Source of the DNA: Microcella putealis
GTDB lineage: Bacteria; Actinomycetota; Actinomycetes; Actinomycetales; Microbacteriaceae
Direction of reading: 5' to 3'
Assembly (NCBI RefSeq): GCF_004216575.1
Contig: NZ_SGWW01000003.1
Location: 62,001-126,000, forward strand
Length of the DNA: 64,000 bases
Part shown: piece after piece, positions 25,116 through 33,573 of the stretch
Numbering within the stretch: the stretch's first letter is position 1
Layout: every line of letters starts with the position of its first letter
The notes under the pieces: generated by a model
Told to the model about the DNA's origin: nothing
The model's database searches: none
The model's input: only the letters and a program-made list of their open reading frames with translations
Translations under genes and position numbers: made by a program

Positions 25116-26009
25116 ATGGCGGAGGACGCAGACGGGGCTCAGATCGAGCGGGACCCGTCGCTCGTGCCGAGCCCCGAGCATCCGCACCGCCTGTTTCAGG
25201 GTGACAACCTGCCCCTCCTCCAGGCCCTCCCCGACGAGAGTGTCGACCTCGCCTACCTCGACCCTCCGTTCAACACGGGCCGCACCCAGCTGCGCCGCGT
25301 CACCCGCCACGAGCGCGACCCCGACGGCGCGCGCACCGGATACGCCGGCACCAGCTACACGATGCACGTCGACAGCGAAGCCCAGTACGCCGACACCTTC
25401 GACGACTACGAAGCCTTCCTCGCCCCCCGGCTCGCCGAGGCGCACCGCCTGCTCGCCCCCACGGGCACCCTCTACCTGCACCTCGACTACCGCGAGGCGC
25501 ACTACGCGAAGGTCGCCCTCGACGGGCTCTTCGGCCGCGACTGCTTCCTCAACGAGCTGATCTGGGCCTACGACTACGGCGCCAAGGCGCGCCGCCGCTG
25601 GCCGACCAAGCACGACACGATCCTCGTGTACGTGAAAGACCCGAAGCGGTACCACTTCGACTCCGAGGCGGTCGACCGCGAGCCGTACATGGCTCCGGGG
25701 CTTGTCACGCCCGAGAAGGCCGCCCGCGGCAAGCTCCCCACCGACGTGTGGTGGCACACGATCGTCACCACCTCCGGCCGCGAGAAGACGGGGTACCCGA
25801 CGCAGAAGCCCGAAGGAATCCTGCGTCGCATCGTCACCGCCTCCAGCCGCGAGGGCGACGTTGTGCTCGACCCCTTCGCCGGCTCCGGCACGACGGCCGC
25901 CGTCGCCCGCGCACTGGGCCGACGCAGCCTCAGCATCGATCAAAGCGAGGATGCGCTTCGCACCATCGAGAAACGGCTTGGCATCACGCGCGAAACCTGG
26001 CCCGACTAG
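25116..26009 (+). CDS. Site-specific DNA methyltransferase (beta-class order, orphan)
   Basis: A 297-residue amino-methyltransferase. The catalytic motif IV DPPF (residues 49-52, in LAYLDPPFNTGR) precedes the SAM-binding FAGSGTTA near the C-terminus, which is the beta-class order used by N6-adenine and N4-cytosine enzymes. No restriction endonuclease is adjacent, so it is an orphan that could mark DNA for regulation or be a relic. TAACCT lies exactly six bases before the ATG. Target specificity cannot be read from sequence. Confidence 0.85.
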   Translation: MAEDADGAQIERDPSLVPSPEHPHRLFQGDNLPLLQALPDESVDLAYLDPPFNTGRTQLRRVTRHERDPDGARTGYAGTSYTMHVDSEAQYADTFDDYEAFLAPRLAEAHRLLAPTGTLYLHLDYREAHYAKVALDGLFGRDCFLNELIWAYDYGAKARRRWPTKHDTILVYVKDPKRYHFDSEAVDREPYMAPGLVTPEKAARGKLPTDVWWHTIVTTSGREKTGYPTQKPEGILRRIVTASSREGDVVLDPFAGSGTTAAVARALGRRSLSIDQSEDALRTIEKRLGITRETWPD

Positions 26010-26018
26010 CCTTGACCC

Positions 26019-26816
26019 ATGAGCAACCGCCGCGACGTTGAATGCTGGCTGACCGACATGGACGGAGTGCTCGTCCACGAGAACCACGCCCTGCCGGGAG
26101 CCGCCGAGCTGATCCAGCAGTGGCGTGACACCGGAACCCCGTTCCTCGTGCTCACCAACAACTCGATCTTCACCCCGCGCGACCTGGCCGCGCGCCTGCG
26201 CTCGTCGGGCATCGACGTTCCCGAAGAGTCGATCTGGACCAGTGCGCTCGCCACCGCCGACTTCTGCAAGAGCCAGATGCCCGGCGGCAGCGCCTTCGTC
26301 ATCGGTGAGGCCGGCATCACGACCGCCCTCCACGAGGCGGGCTTCATCATGACCGAGACGAACCCCGACTACGTCGTCGTCGGCGAGACCCGCAACTACT
26401 CGTTCGACGCGATCACGAAGGCGATCCGCCTCATCAATAACGGCGCCCGCTTCATCGCCACGAACCCCGACGCGACCGGCCCGAGCGCTGACGGCGTACT
26501 GCCGGCGACCGGCGCCATCAGCGCGCTCATCACGAAGGCCACCGGCAAAGAGCCCTACGTGGTCGGCAAGCCGAACCCGATGATGTTTCGCTCGGCGATG
26601 AACCGCATCGGCGCGCACAGCGAAAACACCGGCATGATCGGCGACCGCATGGACACCGACATCGTCGCCGGCATCGAGGCCGGCCTGCACACGGTGCTCG
26701 TCATGACCGGCATCAGCGATCAGCGCGAGATCGACCGCTACCCCTTCCGCCCGAGCGAGGTGCTCGAGGGCGTGCACGAGCTCGTCGCGCCGGGGCCCGT
26801 CGAAGTCGAGATGTAG
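26019..26816 (+). CDS. HAD-IIA phosphatase, NagD-like
   Basis: A 265-residue HAD-IIA hydrolase. Motif I is DMDGVLVHEN (nucleophile and acid/base Asp), motif II VLTNNS, the IIA cap follows, a Lys lies in VGKPNP, and motif IV is MIGDRMDTDIVAG. Members dephosphorylate nucleotides or sugar phosphates in the cytosol. TAGCCT lies six bases before the ATG, so it probably has its own leaderless promoter although it follows the methyltransferase by 9 bp. Confidence 0.9.
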   Translation: MSNRRDVECWLTDMDGVLVHENHALPGAAELIQQWRDTGTPFLVLTNNSIFTPRDLAARLRSSGIDVPEESIWTSALATADFCKSQMPGGSAFVIGEAGITTALHEAGFIMTETNPDYVVVGETRNYSFDAITKAIRLINNGARFIATNPDATGPSADGVLPATGAISALITKATGKEPYVVGKPNPMMFRSAMNRIGAHSENTGMIGDRMDTDIVAGIEAGLHTVLVMTGISDQREIDRYPFRPSEVLEGVHELVAPGPVEVEM

Positions 26817-26833
26817 CGGGGTCTCACCCAGAG

Positions 26834-28252
26834 TTACGGCGTCGACCCCGCAGTCGGGGCATCCGCCGACGGCGGCGCCAGCGTGAGGTTGCCGGTCAGC
26901 GGTTCGCCGCTCGACCGCGAGATGAAGCAGAAGAACTCGCGGTACCCCTCAGCCCACTCCTCGGGCGTGACCGGATACGCGGTCTGAATCTGAATGTCGT
27001 CGAACGCCCCGGCCTGGCCGTAGTCGATGACCTGGGGCGACGAGCAGGCGAGCGTCAGCGGAGCCGAGATCGCCTCCGGCCCCGGATACTCCTCCGGAGC
27101 CTCTGCGATCGGCGCGCGCAGCACCAGCTGGGCCGCGTGCGGCTCGGCGCAGTCGACGACGGTGAACTGCTCCTCCCACGGCGACACCCACGGCTCGATG
27201 CACTCCCCGCCGCGCAGCAGCGACCACTGCCACTCGCCGGCGGGCAGCGGAACGCCGTCGGGCACGCCCTCAAGGGGGTCGGGCTCCGGCTCCGGTTCGG
27301 GCTCAGGCGTGGGCTCCGGCTCGGCGGTCGGCGTCGGCTCGGGCTCGGCCGCCGTCCACTCCGGAATCCGCGTGCCGAGCAAGAACAGGCCGATCAGCAG
27401 CAGAATCGCGCCCAGCACGCCGGCCGTCCACAGCAGCGGCGTCGGTACGCCGCCCCCGGATGCCCGGGGCGCGTCCCCGGGGACGCCTCCCGCCCCGCTC
27501 ATCGCGGCCCCCGACACGGCGCCCGGCGCGATGCCGCCCGCCGGGTACGCCCCGGCGGGCGCGGGCGCGGGGCTCGGCGCGGGAAGCAGCAGCGGCTCGG
27601 GCTCGTACTCACGGAAGTTGCTTTCAGCGAAAACCTCGGCGAGGACGTCGCCATCAACGTCGCCTCCGATGGGCGCGTCGCCGACGCCGGGAGGGGCGGG
27701 AGCGCGCATCAGCTCGGTCGCGGCGTCACCCGGCACCTCGGCGGCGGGCATCGCCTCGGTCGGCAGAGGCTCGTTCATGACCGGCATCGCCTCGGTCGCG
27801 ACATCTTCGATGCGCGGGGGGACGGCCGGGTAACTCGGAGCTGCGCTCGGGTCGGTCGGCGGCTCCGTCGGCAACGTCGGCGACTGCGACGTGAAGGGCA
27901 AGGTGCCCGCCGGGTAGCTCGGCGGCTCAGCCGGTGGGATGAGCGCAGGCGGCGGCTGCAAGGCGGGCGGCGGAAGGACCGGCTCGACGAGCGGCGACGG
28001 CGGCGGCGCACTCGGCGGGGCCGGCCGCGAGATCAGCTCGGTGAACGTGGGATCGGTGGGCGGCTCGTCCTGCGCGCGCTGCCCCGGGATCCACGGAGCG
28101 AGGGGCGGAGCGGGCGATGCAGGCGGGGCCGTGGGCGGGGCCGCAGGCGACGCCGGATCCGTCGGCGACGTGCGGCGCGCATCCTCATCATCACCCGTCG
28201 AGGCGGCGTCATCGTCGCCGCCGAACGGCCAGCGACCCTCGTTCTCGGTCAT
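26834..28252 (-). CDS. Membrane-anchored septum-formation-like protein with long Pro-rich cytoplasmic region
   Basis: A 472-residue protein. The first about 270 residues are Pro/Ala-rich and disordered, then one transmembrane helix (LLWTAGVLGAILLLIGLFLLG), a PEPEPEP spacer, and an external domain with the septum-formation-family pattern GECIEPWVSPWEEQFTVVDCAEPHAAQLV and two further Cys. Such domains sit on the actinobacterial cell surface near division sites. The ATG overlaps the stop of pyrE by 4 bp. Function inferred from domain resemblance only. Confidence 0.7.
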   Translation of the reverse strand: MTENEGRWPFGGDDDAASTGDDEDARRTSPTDPASPAAPPTAPPASPAPPLAPWIPGQRAQDEPPTDPTFTELISRPAPPSAPPPSPLVEPVLPPPALQPPPALIPPAEPPSYPAGTLPFTSQSPTLPTEPPTDPSAAPSYPAVPPRIEDVATEAMPVMNEPLPTEAMPAAEVPGDAATELMRAPAPPGVGDAPIGGDVDGDVLAEVFAESNFREYEPEPLLLPAPSPAPAPAGAYPAGGIAPGAVSGAAMSGAGGVPGDAPRASGGGVPTPLLWTAGVLGAILLLIGLFLLGTRIPEWTAAEPEPTPTAEPEPTPEPEPEPEPDPLEGVPDGVPLPAGEWQWSLLRGGECIEPWVSPWEEQFTVVDCAEPHAAQLVLRAPIAEAPEEYPGPEAISAPLTLACSSPQVIDYGQAGAFDDIQIQTAYPVTPEEWAEGYREFFCFISRSSGEPLTGNLTLAPPSADAPTAGSTP

Positions 28253-28797
28253 GCCAGCCCGAGATCCTCGAGTCCGATGGCGGCGCGGTAGGCGTACCCG
28301 GCCTCTTCGATGACCTCGCGGGCTCCGGTCGCGCGGTCGACGACGACCGCGACGGCGACGACCTCGGCGCCGACCTTCTCGAGCGCGCGCGCGGCGGTGA
28401 GCGGTGACCCCCCGGTGGTCGACGTGTCTTCGAGCACGACGACGCGCTTGCCGGCCAGGTCGGGGCCCTCGACCTGCTTGCCACGGCCGTGGTCTTTCGG
28501 CTCTTTGCGCACGACGAACGCGTCGTACGTGCGGCCCATCGCGGCGCCCTGGTGTAGCACGGCGGCGGCGATCGGGTCGGCGCCCATCGTGAGCCCGCCG
28601 ACGGCGACGATGCCGTCGAACTCGTCGATGAGCGGCACCATCACCCGGCCGATGAGCGGCGCGACGCGGTAGTCGAGGCTGACCTTGCGCAGGTCGATGT
28701 AGTACGAGGCCTTCTTGCCGCTCGTGAGCGTGAAGTCGCCGTGGAAGACGGCCTCGTCACGGATAAAGTCGATCAGCTGCTGGCGTGCTTCAGTCAC
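28249..28797 (-). CDS. pyrE: Orotate phosphoribosyltransferase
   Basis: A 182-residue type-I PRTase converting orotate and PRPP to OMP in pyrimidine synthesis. It has the N-terminal TLTSGKKASYYIDLRKV, loop Lys/Arg in RKEPKDHGRGKQVEG and the PRPP motif VVVLEDTSTTGGS. I choose GTG 28797: the domain begins there and TAGAGT lies seven bases upstream, giving a leaderless start; ATG 28821 would add eight residues. Its promoter region abuts a 25-bp copy of the xth promoter. Confidence 0.93.
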   Translation of the reverse strand: MTEARQQLIDFIRDEAVFHGDFTLTSGKKASYYIDLRKVSLDYRVAPLIGRVMVPLIDEFDGIVAVGGLTMGADPIAAAVLHQGAAMGRTYDAFVVRKEPKDHGRGKQVEGPDLAGKRVVVLEDTSTTGGSPLTAARALEKVGAEVVAVAVVVDRATGAREVIEEAGYAYRAAIGLEDLGLA

Positions 28798-28811
28798 AAG
28801 CTCAACTCTAA

Positions 28812-28836
28812 CTAGGCTCATTCCATGCGCATCGCG
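28812..28836 (+). repeat. 25-bp direct repeat, left copy (duplicated xth promoter and first codons)
   Basis: Identical to 30321-30345. It contains TAGGCT, six bases, ATG and the next three codons (Met-Arg-Ile-Ala) of xth. From this left copy a 38-codon leaderless-type frame (28825-28941) would be read before stopping. Confidence 0.95.
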
Positions 28837-28919
28837 CGAGTGCCGGTGGCACTGACCCGACACACCATCGCGCATGCAGGCCTCAGCCCACTCCAACGGC
28901 CACGCGCTATCGTCTGGTC

Positions 28920-28985
28920 ATGCGACCCCTCGCCGGATTAACCGGCACGTGTGTGAGCGCCGAAGCGAGAGTGGCCCGCGCGTGA
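28920..28985 (+). CDS. Possible 21-residue leader peptide of the CNNM gene
   Basis: ATG 28920 has TATCGT exactly six bases upstream and opens a 21-codon frame (MRPLAGLTGTCVSAEARVAR, then A and stop). Its TGA overlaps the GTG start of the CNNM gene at 28982 as GTGA. This is the geometry of a translated leader coupled to the downstream gene. Too short for homology; support is positional. Confidence 0.4.
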   Translation: MRPLAGLTGTCVSAEARVARA

Positions 28986-30274
28986 CTGTGGACATCTTGA
29001 TCAACGCCGCGCTTGTACTGGTGTTTGTTCTCATCGGCGGCGTCTTCGCCGCGACCGAGATGGCTCTCGTGACGCTGCGTGAATCGCAGGTCAAAGTGCT
29101 GTCGACGCGCGGCCGCCGGGGCGAACGCGTCGCCGCCCTCGCGACCAATCCGAATCGATTCCTCTCAGCCGTGCAGATCGGTGTCACCGTCGCCGGGTTC
29201 GCGTCTGCGGCGTTCGGCGCTACATCTCTCTCGCCCGCCGTCACTCCCCTGCTCGTCGGACTCGGACTCGAGGAGCGCGCTGCCGAGATCGTCGCGACCC
29301 TGCTTCTCACCCTGGTGATCGCTTATTTGTCGCTGGTGCTTGGCGAATTGGCCCCCAAGCGGCTGGCGTTGCAGAAGAACGCGCAGTTCGCGTACGTGGT
29401 CGCGCCGGTGCTCGATGGTTTTGCGCACCTCATGAGGCCGGTCATCTGGCTCCTGTCCACCTCCACCAACGCTGTCGTGCGACTGTTGGGAGGCGACCCT
29501 CATCAAAAGGCAGACGCCATCTCAGAAGAAGAGTTCCGCGACATCGTGGCCAGCCACGAGGGTCTGCCCGACGACGAGCGTCGCATCCTCGACGACGTGC
29601 TGTCGCTGCGGGAGCGGCAGCTCAGTGAGGTCATGCAGCCGCGCCCTGAGGTCATCGCGCTTGACGGCGACGAGCCGATCGCGGCAGCCGTCTCACGCGC
29701 GCGACGGTTGCCGTTCTCGCGGTACCCCGTCCGCGAAAGCTCCATGGATGACCTCACCGGCTTCGTGCACGTTCGGGATCTCCTCGAGGCCGTCGCGGAG
29801 AACCCCGACTCGACCGTGCAGTCGATCGCCCGCCCGGTGAAATGCTTCCCTTCGACGGCTCGCGTGCTGCCGACACTGACGCAGATGCGGGCCGACGGTG
29901 ACCACATTGCGATCGTCATCGATGAATATGGCGGCACGGATGGAATCATCACGCTGGAGGATTTGGTCGAAGAGGTAGTCGGCGAAATCTTTGATGAGTA
30001 CGACACCGCGCGGGACGCAGTCGGCGGGGCAACCGACATCGTTGACGGTCGTCTGAATCTGCAGGATTTCGAGGAGGCAACCGGAGTCTCGTTAATCCGA
30101 GGCTCTTCAGACACCATTGCAGGATTCGTCGTCGAACAGCTTGGCCGGCTGGCCGCGGTGGGCGATGTTGTCGAGGTCGACGGTGCGACGCTCCAGGTTG
30201 TGACGATGGATAAGCGACGGATTGCTGCGCTTCGAGTCATAGCGGCGCCCCCCGCGGAACGGGACGACACATGA
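28982..30274 (+). CDS. CNNM/CorC-type transporter-associated protein (hemolysin family)
   Basis: A 430-residue protein with an N-terminal DUF21/CNNM membrane domain of about four helices (TVDILINAALVLVFVLIGG onward, to about residue 180). Two CBS domains (about 200-320) and a C-terminal CorC_HlyC domain (GRLNLQDFEEATG) follow. Relatives take part in Mg2+/Co2+ efflux. Codon use is less GC-biased than in pyrE and xth on either side, and the gene is enclosed by perfect 25-bp direct repeats, so it looks inserted. The upstream frame from 28874 is not used because the first helix begins at this GTG. Confidence 0.85.
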   Translation: MTVDILINAALVLVFVLIGGVFAATEMALVTLRESQVKVLSTRGRRGERVAALATNPNRFLSAVQIGVTVAGFASAAFGATSLSPAVTPLLVGLGLEERAAEIVATLLLTLVIAYLSLVLGELAPKRLALQKNAQFAYVVAPVLDGFAHLMRPVIWLLSTSTNAVVRLLGGDPHQKADAISEEEFRDIVASHEGLPDDERRILDDVLSLRERQLSEVMQPRPEVIALDGDEPIAAAVSRARRLPFSRYPVRESSMDDLTGFVHVRDLLEAVAENPDSTVQSIARPVKCFPSTARVLPTLTQMRADGDHIAIVIDEYGGTDGIITLEDLVEEVVGEIFDEYDTARDAVGGATDIVDGRLNLQDFEEATGVSLIRGSSDTIAGFVVEQLGRLAAVGDVVEVDGATLQVVTMDKRRIAALRVIAAPPAERDDT

Positions 30275-30320
30275 TCGCGCGACCGCCCACGGCGGCCACC
30301 ATCGTGCCGTCGCCGCGGCC

Positions 30321-30345
30321 CTAGGCTCATTCCATGCGCATCGCG
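30321..30345 (+). repeat. 25-bp direct repeat, right copy (functional xth promoter and start)
   Basis: Exact copy of 28812-28836, here joined to the intact xth gene. The two copies bound 1.48 kb containing the CNNM gene. Confidence 0.95.
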
Positions 30346-31173
30346 ACCTGGAACGTGAACTCGATCCGCACCCGGCACGGCCGCGTCGTCGACTACCTGG
30401 TGAACGCCGACATCGACGTGCTCGCGATGCAAGAGATCAAGTGCAAGCCCGAACAGTTCCCGCTCGACGGCTTCGAGCCCGCCGGCTACGAGGTCATCGC
30501 GCACGGGCTCAACCAGTGGAACGGCGTCGCCATCGCGAGCCGCCTGCCGATGACCGACGTCGAAACGCACTTCGCCGGGCAGCCCGGGTTTCTCAAGGGC
30601 CACGAGGGCGACGACGCGCCGCTCGAGGCGCGCGCGCTCGGCGTAACCGTCGCAGGCCTGCGCCTCTGGAGCCTCTACGTGCCGAACGGCCGCGCCCTCG
30701 ACGACCCGCACATGCAGTACAAGCTGCGCTTTTTGCGCGCGCTCGCCGACGACGCGAGGCGCACCCTTGAGGCCGACCCCGCGCATCCGCTCGCCCTCAT
30801 GGGCGACTTCAACGTCGCCCCGCTCGACGACGACATGGGCGACCCGAGCTTCGTGCCGGGCGTCTCGACTCACATCTCCCCGGCCGAGCGCGAGGCGTTT
30901 GCCGCGCTGGAAGAGGCGGGACTCAGCGACGTCGTGCGCCCGCACCAGCCCGCGGGCTACACGTTCTGGGACTACAAGCAGCTGCGATTCCCCCGCAATG
31001 AGGGGATGCGCATCGACTTCATTCTCGGATCGCGCGGCTTCGCCGATCGCGTCGAGAGCGCCCACATTGCGCGCGACGAGCGCAAGGGGGACTCGCCGAG
31101 CGACCACGTGCCCGTGGTCGTCGACCTCGTGGATGACGACGAGGACGACGACGACCGGCCGATGATCTTCTAG
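30334..31173 (+). CDS. xth: Exodeoxyribonuclease III
   Basis: A 279-residue ExoIII/AP endonuclease family enzyme for base-excision repair. Motifs: ATWNVNSIRTR (Asn), the metal-binding Glu in MQEIKC, LYVPNGR, LMGDFNVAP (Asp/Asn), FWDYK, IDFILGSR and the catalytic SDHVPV near the end. The tail is very acidic (DDDEDDDD). TAGGCT lies six bases before the ATG. Monocistronic. Confidence 0.95.
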   Translation: MRIATWNVNSIRTRHGRVVDYLVNADIDVLAMQEIKCKPEQFPLDGFEPAGYEVIAHGLNQWNGVAIASRLPMTDVETHFAGQPGFLKGHEGDDAPLEARALGVTVAGLRLWSLYVPNGRALDDPHMQYKLRFLRALADDARRTLEADPAHPLALMGDFNVAPLDDDMGDPSFVPGVSTHISPAEREAFAALEEAGLSDVVRPHQPAGYTFWDYKQLRFPRNEGMRIDFILGSRGFADRVESAHIARDERKGDSPSDHVPVVVDLVDDDEDDDDRPMIF

Positions 31174-31208
31174 AGCCAACGCATAGTCCCAGGCTCTACG
31201 CTCGGCGC

Positions 31209-31838
31209 GTGCAACTCGACGACATCATCGTCTCCGTCATGGAGACCCTCGGCGTCTTCGGCGCCGGCCTGCTGGTGGCGCTCGAGAATCTCTTCCCGCC
31301 GATCCCGAGCGAGGTGATCCTGCCGCTCGCGGGCTTCACCGCGAGCCGCGGTGCGTTCACGGTCACGGCCGTCATCATCGCCACCACCATCGGCTCGGTC
31401 GTCGGCGCCTTCGCCCTCTACTGGCTCGGCCGCCGTCTCGGTGCCGAACGCCTGGCGCGCATCGCCGACAAGGTTCCGCTGATGCGCGGCGACGACATTC
31501 GCACCTCGGTGCACTGGTTCGAGAAGCGCCGCGGCGCCGTCGCCGTCTTCTTCGGCCGTTTCGTGCCGCTCGTGCGCAGCCTCATCTCGATTCCGGCGGG
31601 CGTCGCGCGCATGAACGTGTGGCTATTCCTCGGGCTCACGACCCTCGGCAGCGGCATCTGGAACACGATCTTCGTCGTCCTCGGCTACATCCTCGGCGCG
31701 AACTGGCGCGTCGTCGAAGAGGCGGCGTCGCAGTACGGCGAGGTGCTGCTCGTGATCCTCATCGGCCTCGTCGTCGTGCTGATTGCGCTCGGCATCCGCC
31801 GGCGCCGGCGCGAGCGTCAGGCGCGCGGCGAGCATTAG
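31209..31838 (+). CDS. DedA-family membrane protein
   Basis: A 209-residue DedA/SNARE-associated protein. The signature ENLFPPIPSEVILPLAGFTASRG is near the N-terminus, and the central GRFVPLVRSLISIPAGVARM contains the conserved Arg and Pro; about five hydrophobic segments. DedA proteins influence envelope lipid trafficking (undecaprenyl or phospholipid carriers). TACGCT lies six bases before the GTG start. It converges on the AEC transporter gene with a 4-bp overlap. Confidence 0.9.
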   Translation: MQLDDIIVSVMETLGVFGAGLLVALENLFPPIPSEVILPLAGFTASRGAFTVTAVIIATTIGSVVGAFALYWLGRRLGAERLARIADKVPLMRGDDIRTSVHWFEKRRGAVAVFFGRFVPLVRSLISIPAGVARMNVWLFLGLTTLGSGIWNTIFVVLGYILGANWRVVEEAASQYGEVLLVILIGLVVVLIALGIRRRRRERQARGEH

Positions 31839-32758
31839 GGCGCGAGGAACGCCGCGATCACGACGAGCGCCGGCACCGACAGCGCCGTCGACAGCAGCAC
31901 GGCATCGCGCGCGAGCACGGTGCCGCGATCGAACCGCGTCGCGTAGACGAACACGTTCTGCGCGGTCGGCAGCGCCGCGAGCGTCACGACCGTGAACAGT
32001 GCGACCCCGTCGAGCCCGAGCACCAGCGCGCCGACCGCCCAGGCGACCACGGGCATGACGGTCACCTTGAGCGCGGTCGCGAGAACAACATCCCGTCGCG
32101 CGGTGCCGGGTTCGAGCACGCGTCGCCCGTGCAGCGACATTCCGAAGAGCAACAGCACGGTCGGGACGGCGGCCGCGCCGATCAGGCGGAACGGCTCGAG
32201 CACCGGGTCGGGCAGCTCAAGCCCCGTGACCGACACGACGACGCCGAGGGCCGCGCCGATGATGATCGGGTTGCGCATCGGCTGACTCAGGATGCGCCCG
32301 AGCGACACCCGTCCACTCGTCGACAGGTCGAGAATCGTCAGCGCGACCGGCCCCGCGACGATCAGCTGAAACAGGATGACGGGGGCAACGAGAGCCGGAT
32401 CGCCCAACACGTAGGCGGCCACCGGCAAGCCGATGTTGTTCGCGTTCGTGTAGCCCGAGGCGAGGGCGCCGACCGTGGTCTCAGGAATCGCGCGCCGCCA
32501 GACGAGCCGCGCTACCAGCGCATAGAGCACGAAGCAGGCGACCGCGGCGGCGATCGATACGGGGAGCAGGGCCGAGAACAGCTGCGCGGTGTCGGCGCTC
32601 GCGAGCACCGTGAAGAGCAGCGCCGGCGACAGCACGAAGAACGCCAAGCGGCCGAGCACCGGCTGGGCCGTGTCGGGCAGCACGCCGACGCGGGCGACCA
32701 CGTACCCGACGAGCACGACGGCCCCGATGATGGCGAACCCCGTCAGCACTCCGAGCAC
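31835..32758 (-). CDS. AEC-family permease
   Basis: A 307-residue protein with ten hydrophobic helices in two five-helix halves, typical of the auxin efflux carrier/bile-acid:Na+ superfamily. Conserved NANNIGLPV lies in helix four and ALPTAQNVFVYA near the end. Bacterial members move organic acids such as malate or malonate. No regulator is adjacent. The C-terminus overlaps the end of the DedA gene by 4 bp. Confidence 0.85.
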   Translation of the reverse strand: MLGVLTGFAIIGAVVLVGYVVARVGVLPDTAQPVLGRLAFFVLSPALLFTVLASADTAQLFSALLPVSIAAAVACFVLYALVARLVWRRAIPETTVGALASGYTNANNIGLPVAAYVLGDPALVAPVILFQLIVAGPVALTILDLSTSGRVSLGRILSQPMRNPIIIGAALGVVVSVTGLELPDPVLEPFRLIGAAAVPTVLLLFGMSLHGRRVLEPGTARRDVVLATALKVTVMPVVAWAVGALVLGLDGVALFTVVTLAALPTAQNVFVYATRFDRGTVLARDAVLLSTALSVPALVVIAAFLAP

Positions 32759-32991
32759 GGGGTTCAGTCTCGCGCACGCGGGGTGGGCGGATGCGCGGGG
32801 CTGGGCGCCGGGCGCCGGGCGGATGCTCGCGCTGGTCGGCCGCGGAGCATCCGGATGCGCGGGGCTGAGTAGCGACTACTCATACCGGTTTCGCGCGCCC
32901 CGGCGAACACTGGCATCACGGCGCCGCACGAGCGCGCGTCCACCCCGCAGCAGCACCCTTCAGCACCACCCTTCACACCCCAGGAGTAGCC

Positions 32992-33474
32992 ATGACCACC
33001 GCACCCCGCATCCTGCTCGCCGGCGTCACTCTCGCCGCCGCACTTAGCCTCAGCGCCTGCGCGAACCCGCTCGACGGCATCGTCGAGGGCGTCGTGAACC
33101 AGGGCGTCGAAAACGTCATCGAGGGCGCGATCGAGGGCGAGAGCGGTGGTGACGTCGACGTGTCGCTGCCCGGCAGCGGCGCGAGCCTGCCCGTCAGCTG
33201 GCCAGCCGATGTGCCCACCCCAGAGGGCGACGTGCTGTTCTCGTCGGCCGTCGACGGCACGTGGGGAGCCACCATCGTCGTCGCGGATGCGAGCGTCGTC
33301 GACGGCATCTACGCCGAGCTTGAGGGCTCCGGCTGGACGATGGTCAGCGAGTCGTCGATCGACGTTCTGAGTTCGCGCAGCTACGAGAACGACACCTACA
33401 CCGTCAGCGTCAGCTCGGTTCCCGACAGCGAGACCGGTGCGGTGAATGTGACGTACGCCATCGCGTCGAAGTAG
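32992..33474 (+). CDS. Small lipoprotein, unknown function
   Basis: A 160-residue putative lipoprotein: MTTAPRILLAGVTLAAALSL, then SAC as lipobox, followed by two similar acidic helices (LDGIVEGVVNQGVENVIEGAIEGE). A beta-rich domain of about 90 residues follows, without Cys. The ATG has CCAGGAG just upstream. The 233 bp before it hold no gene. No family recognised. Confidence 0.72.
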   Translation: MTTAPRILLAGVTLAAALSLSACANPLDGIVEGVVNQGVENVIEGAIEGESGGDVDVSLPGSGASLPVSWPADVPTPEGDVLFSSAVDGTWGATIVVADASVVDGIYAELEGSGWTMVSESSIDVLSSRSYENDTYTVSVSSVPDSETGAVNVTYAIASK

Positions 33475-33573
33475 GGGCCGCGCGGGTCGAGCACCAGCCG
33501 GCAGACCGGCGTGGCGGCGCGGCGTGACAGCGCGGCGCGGCCGTGCGGCGCGTCACCGCGGCGCGTCAGCGCA

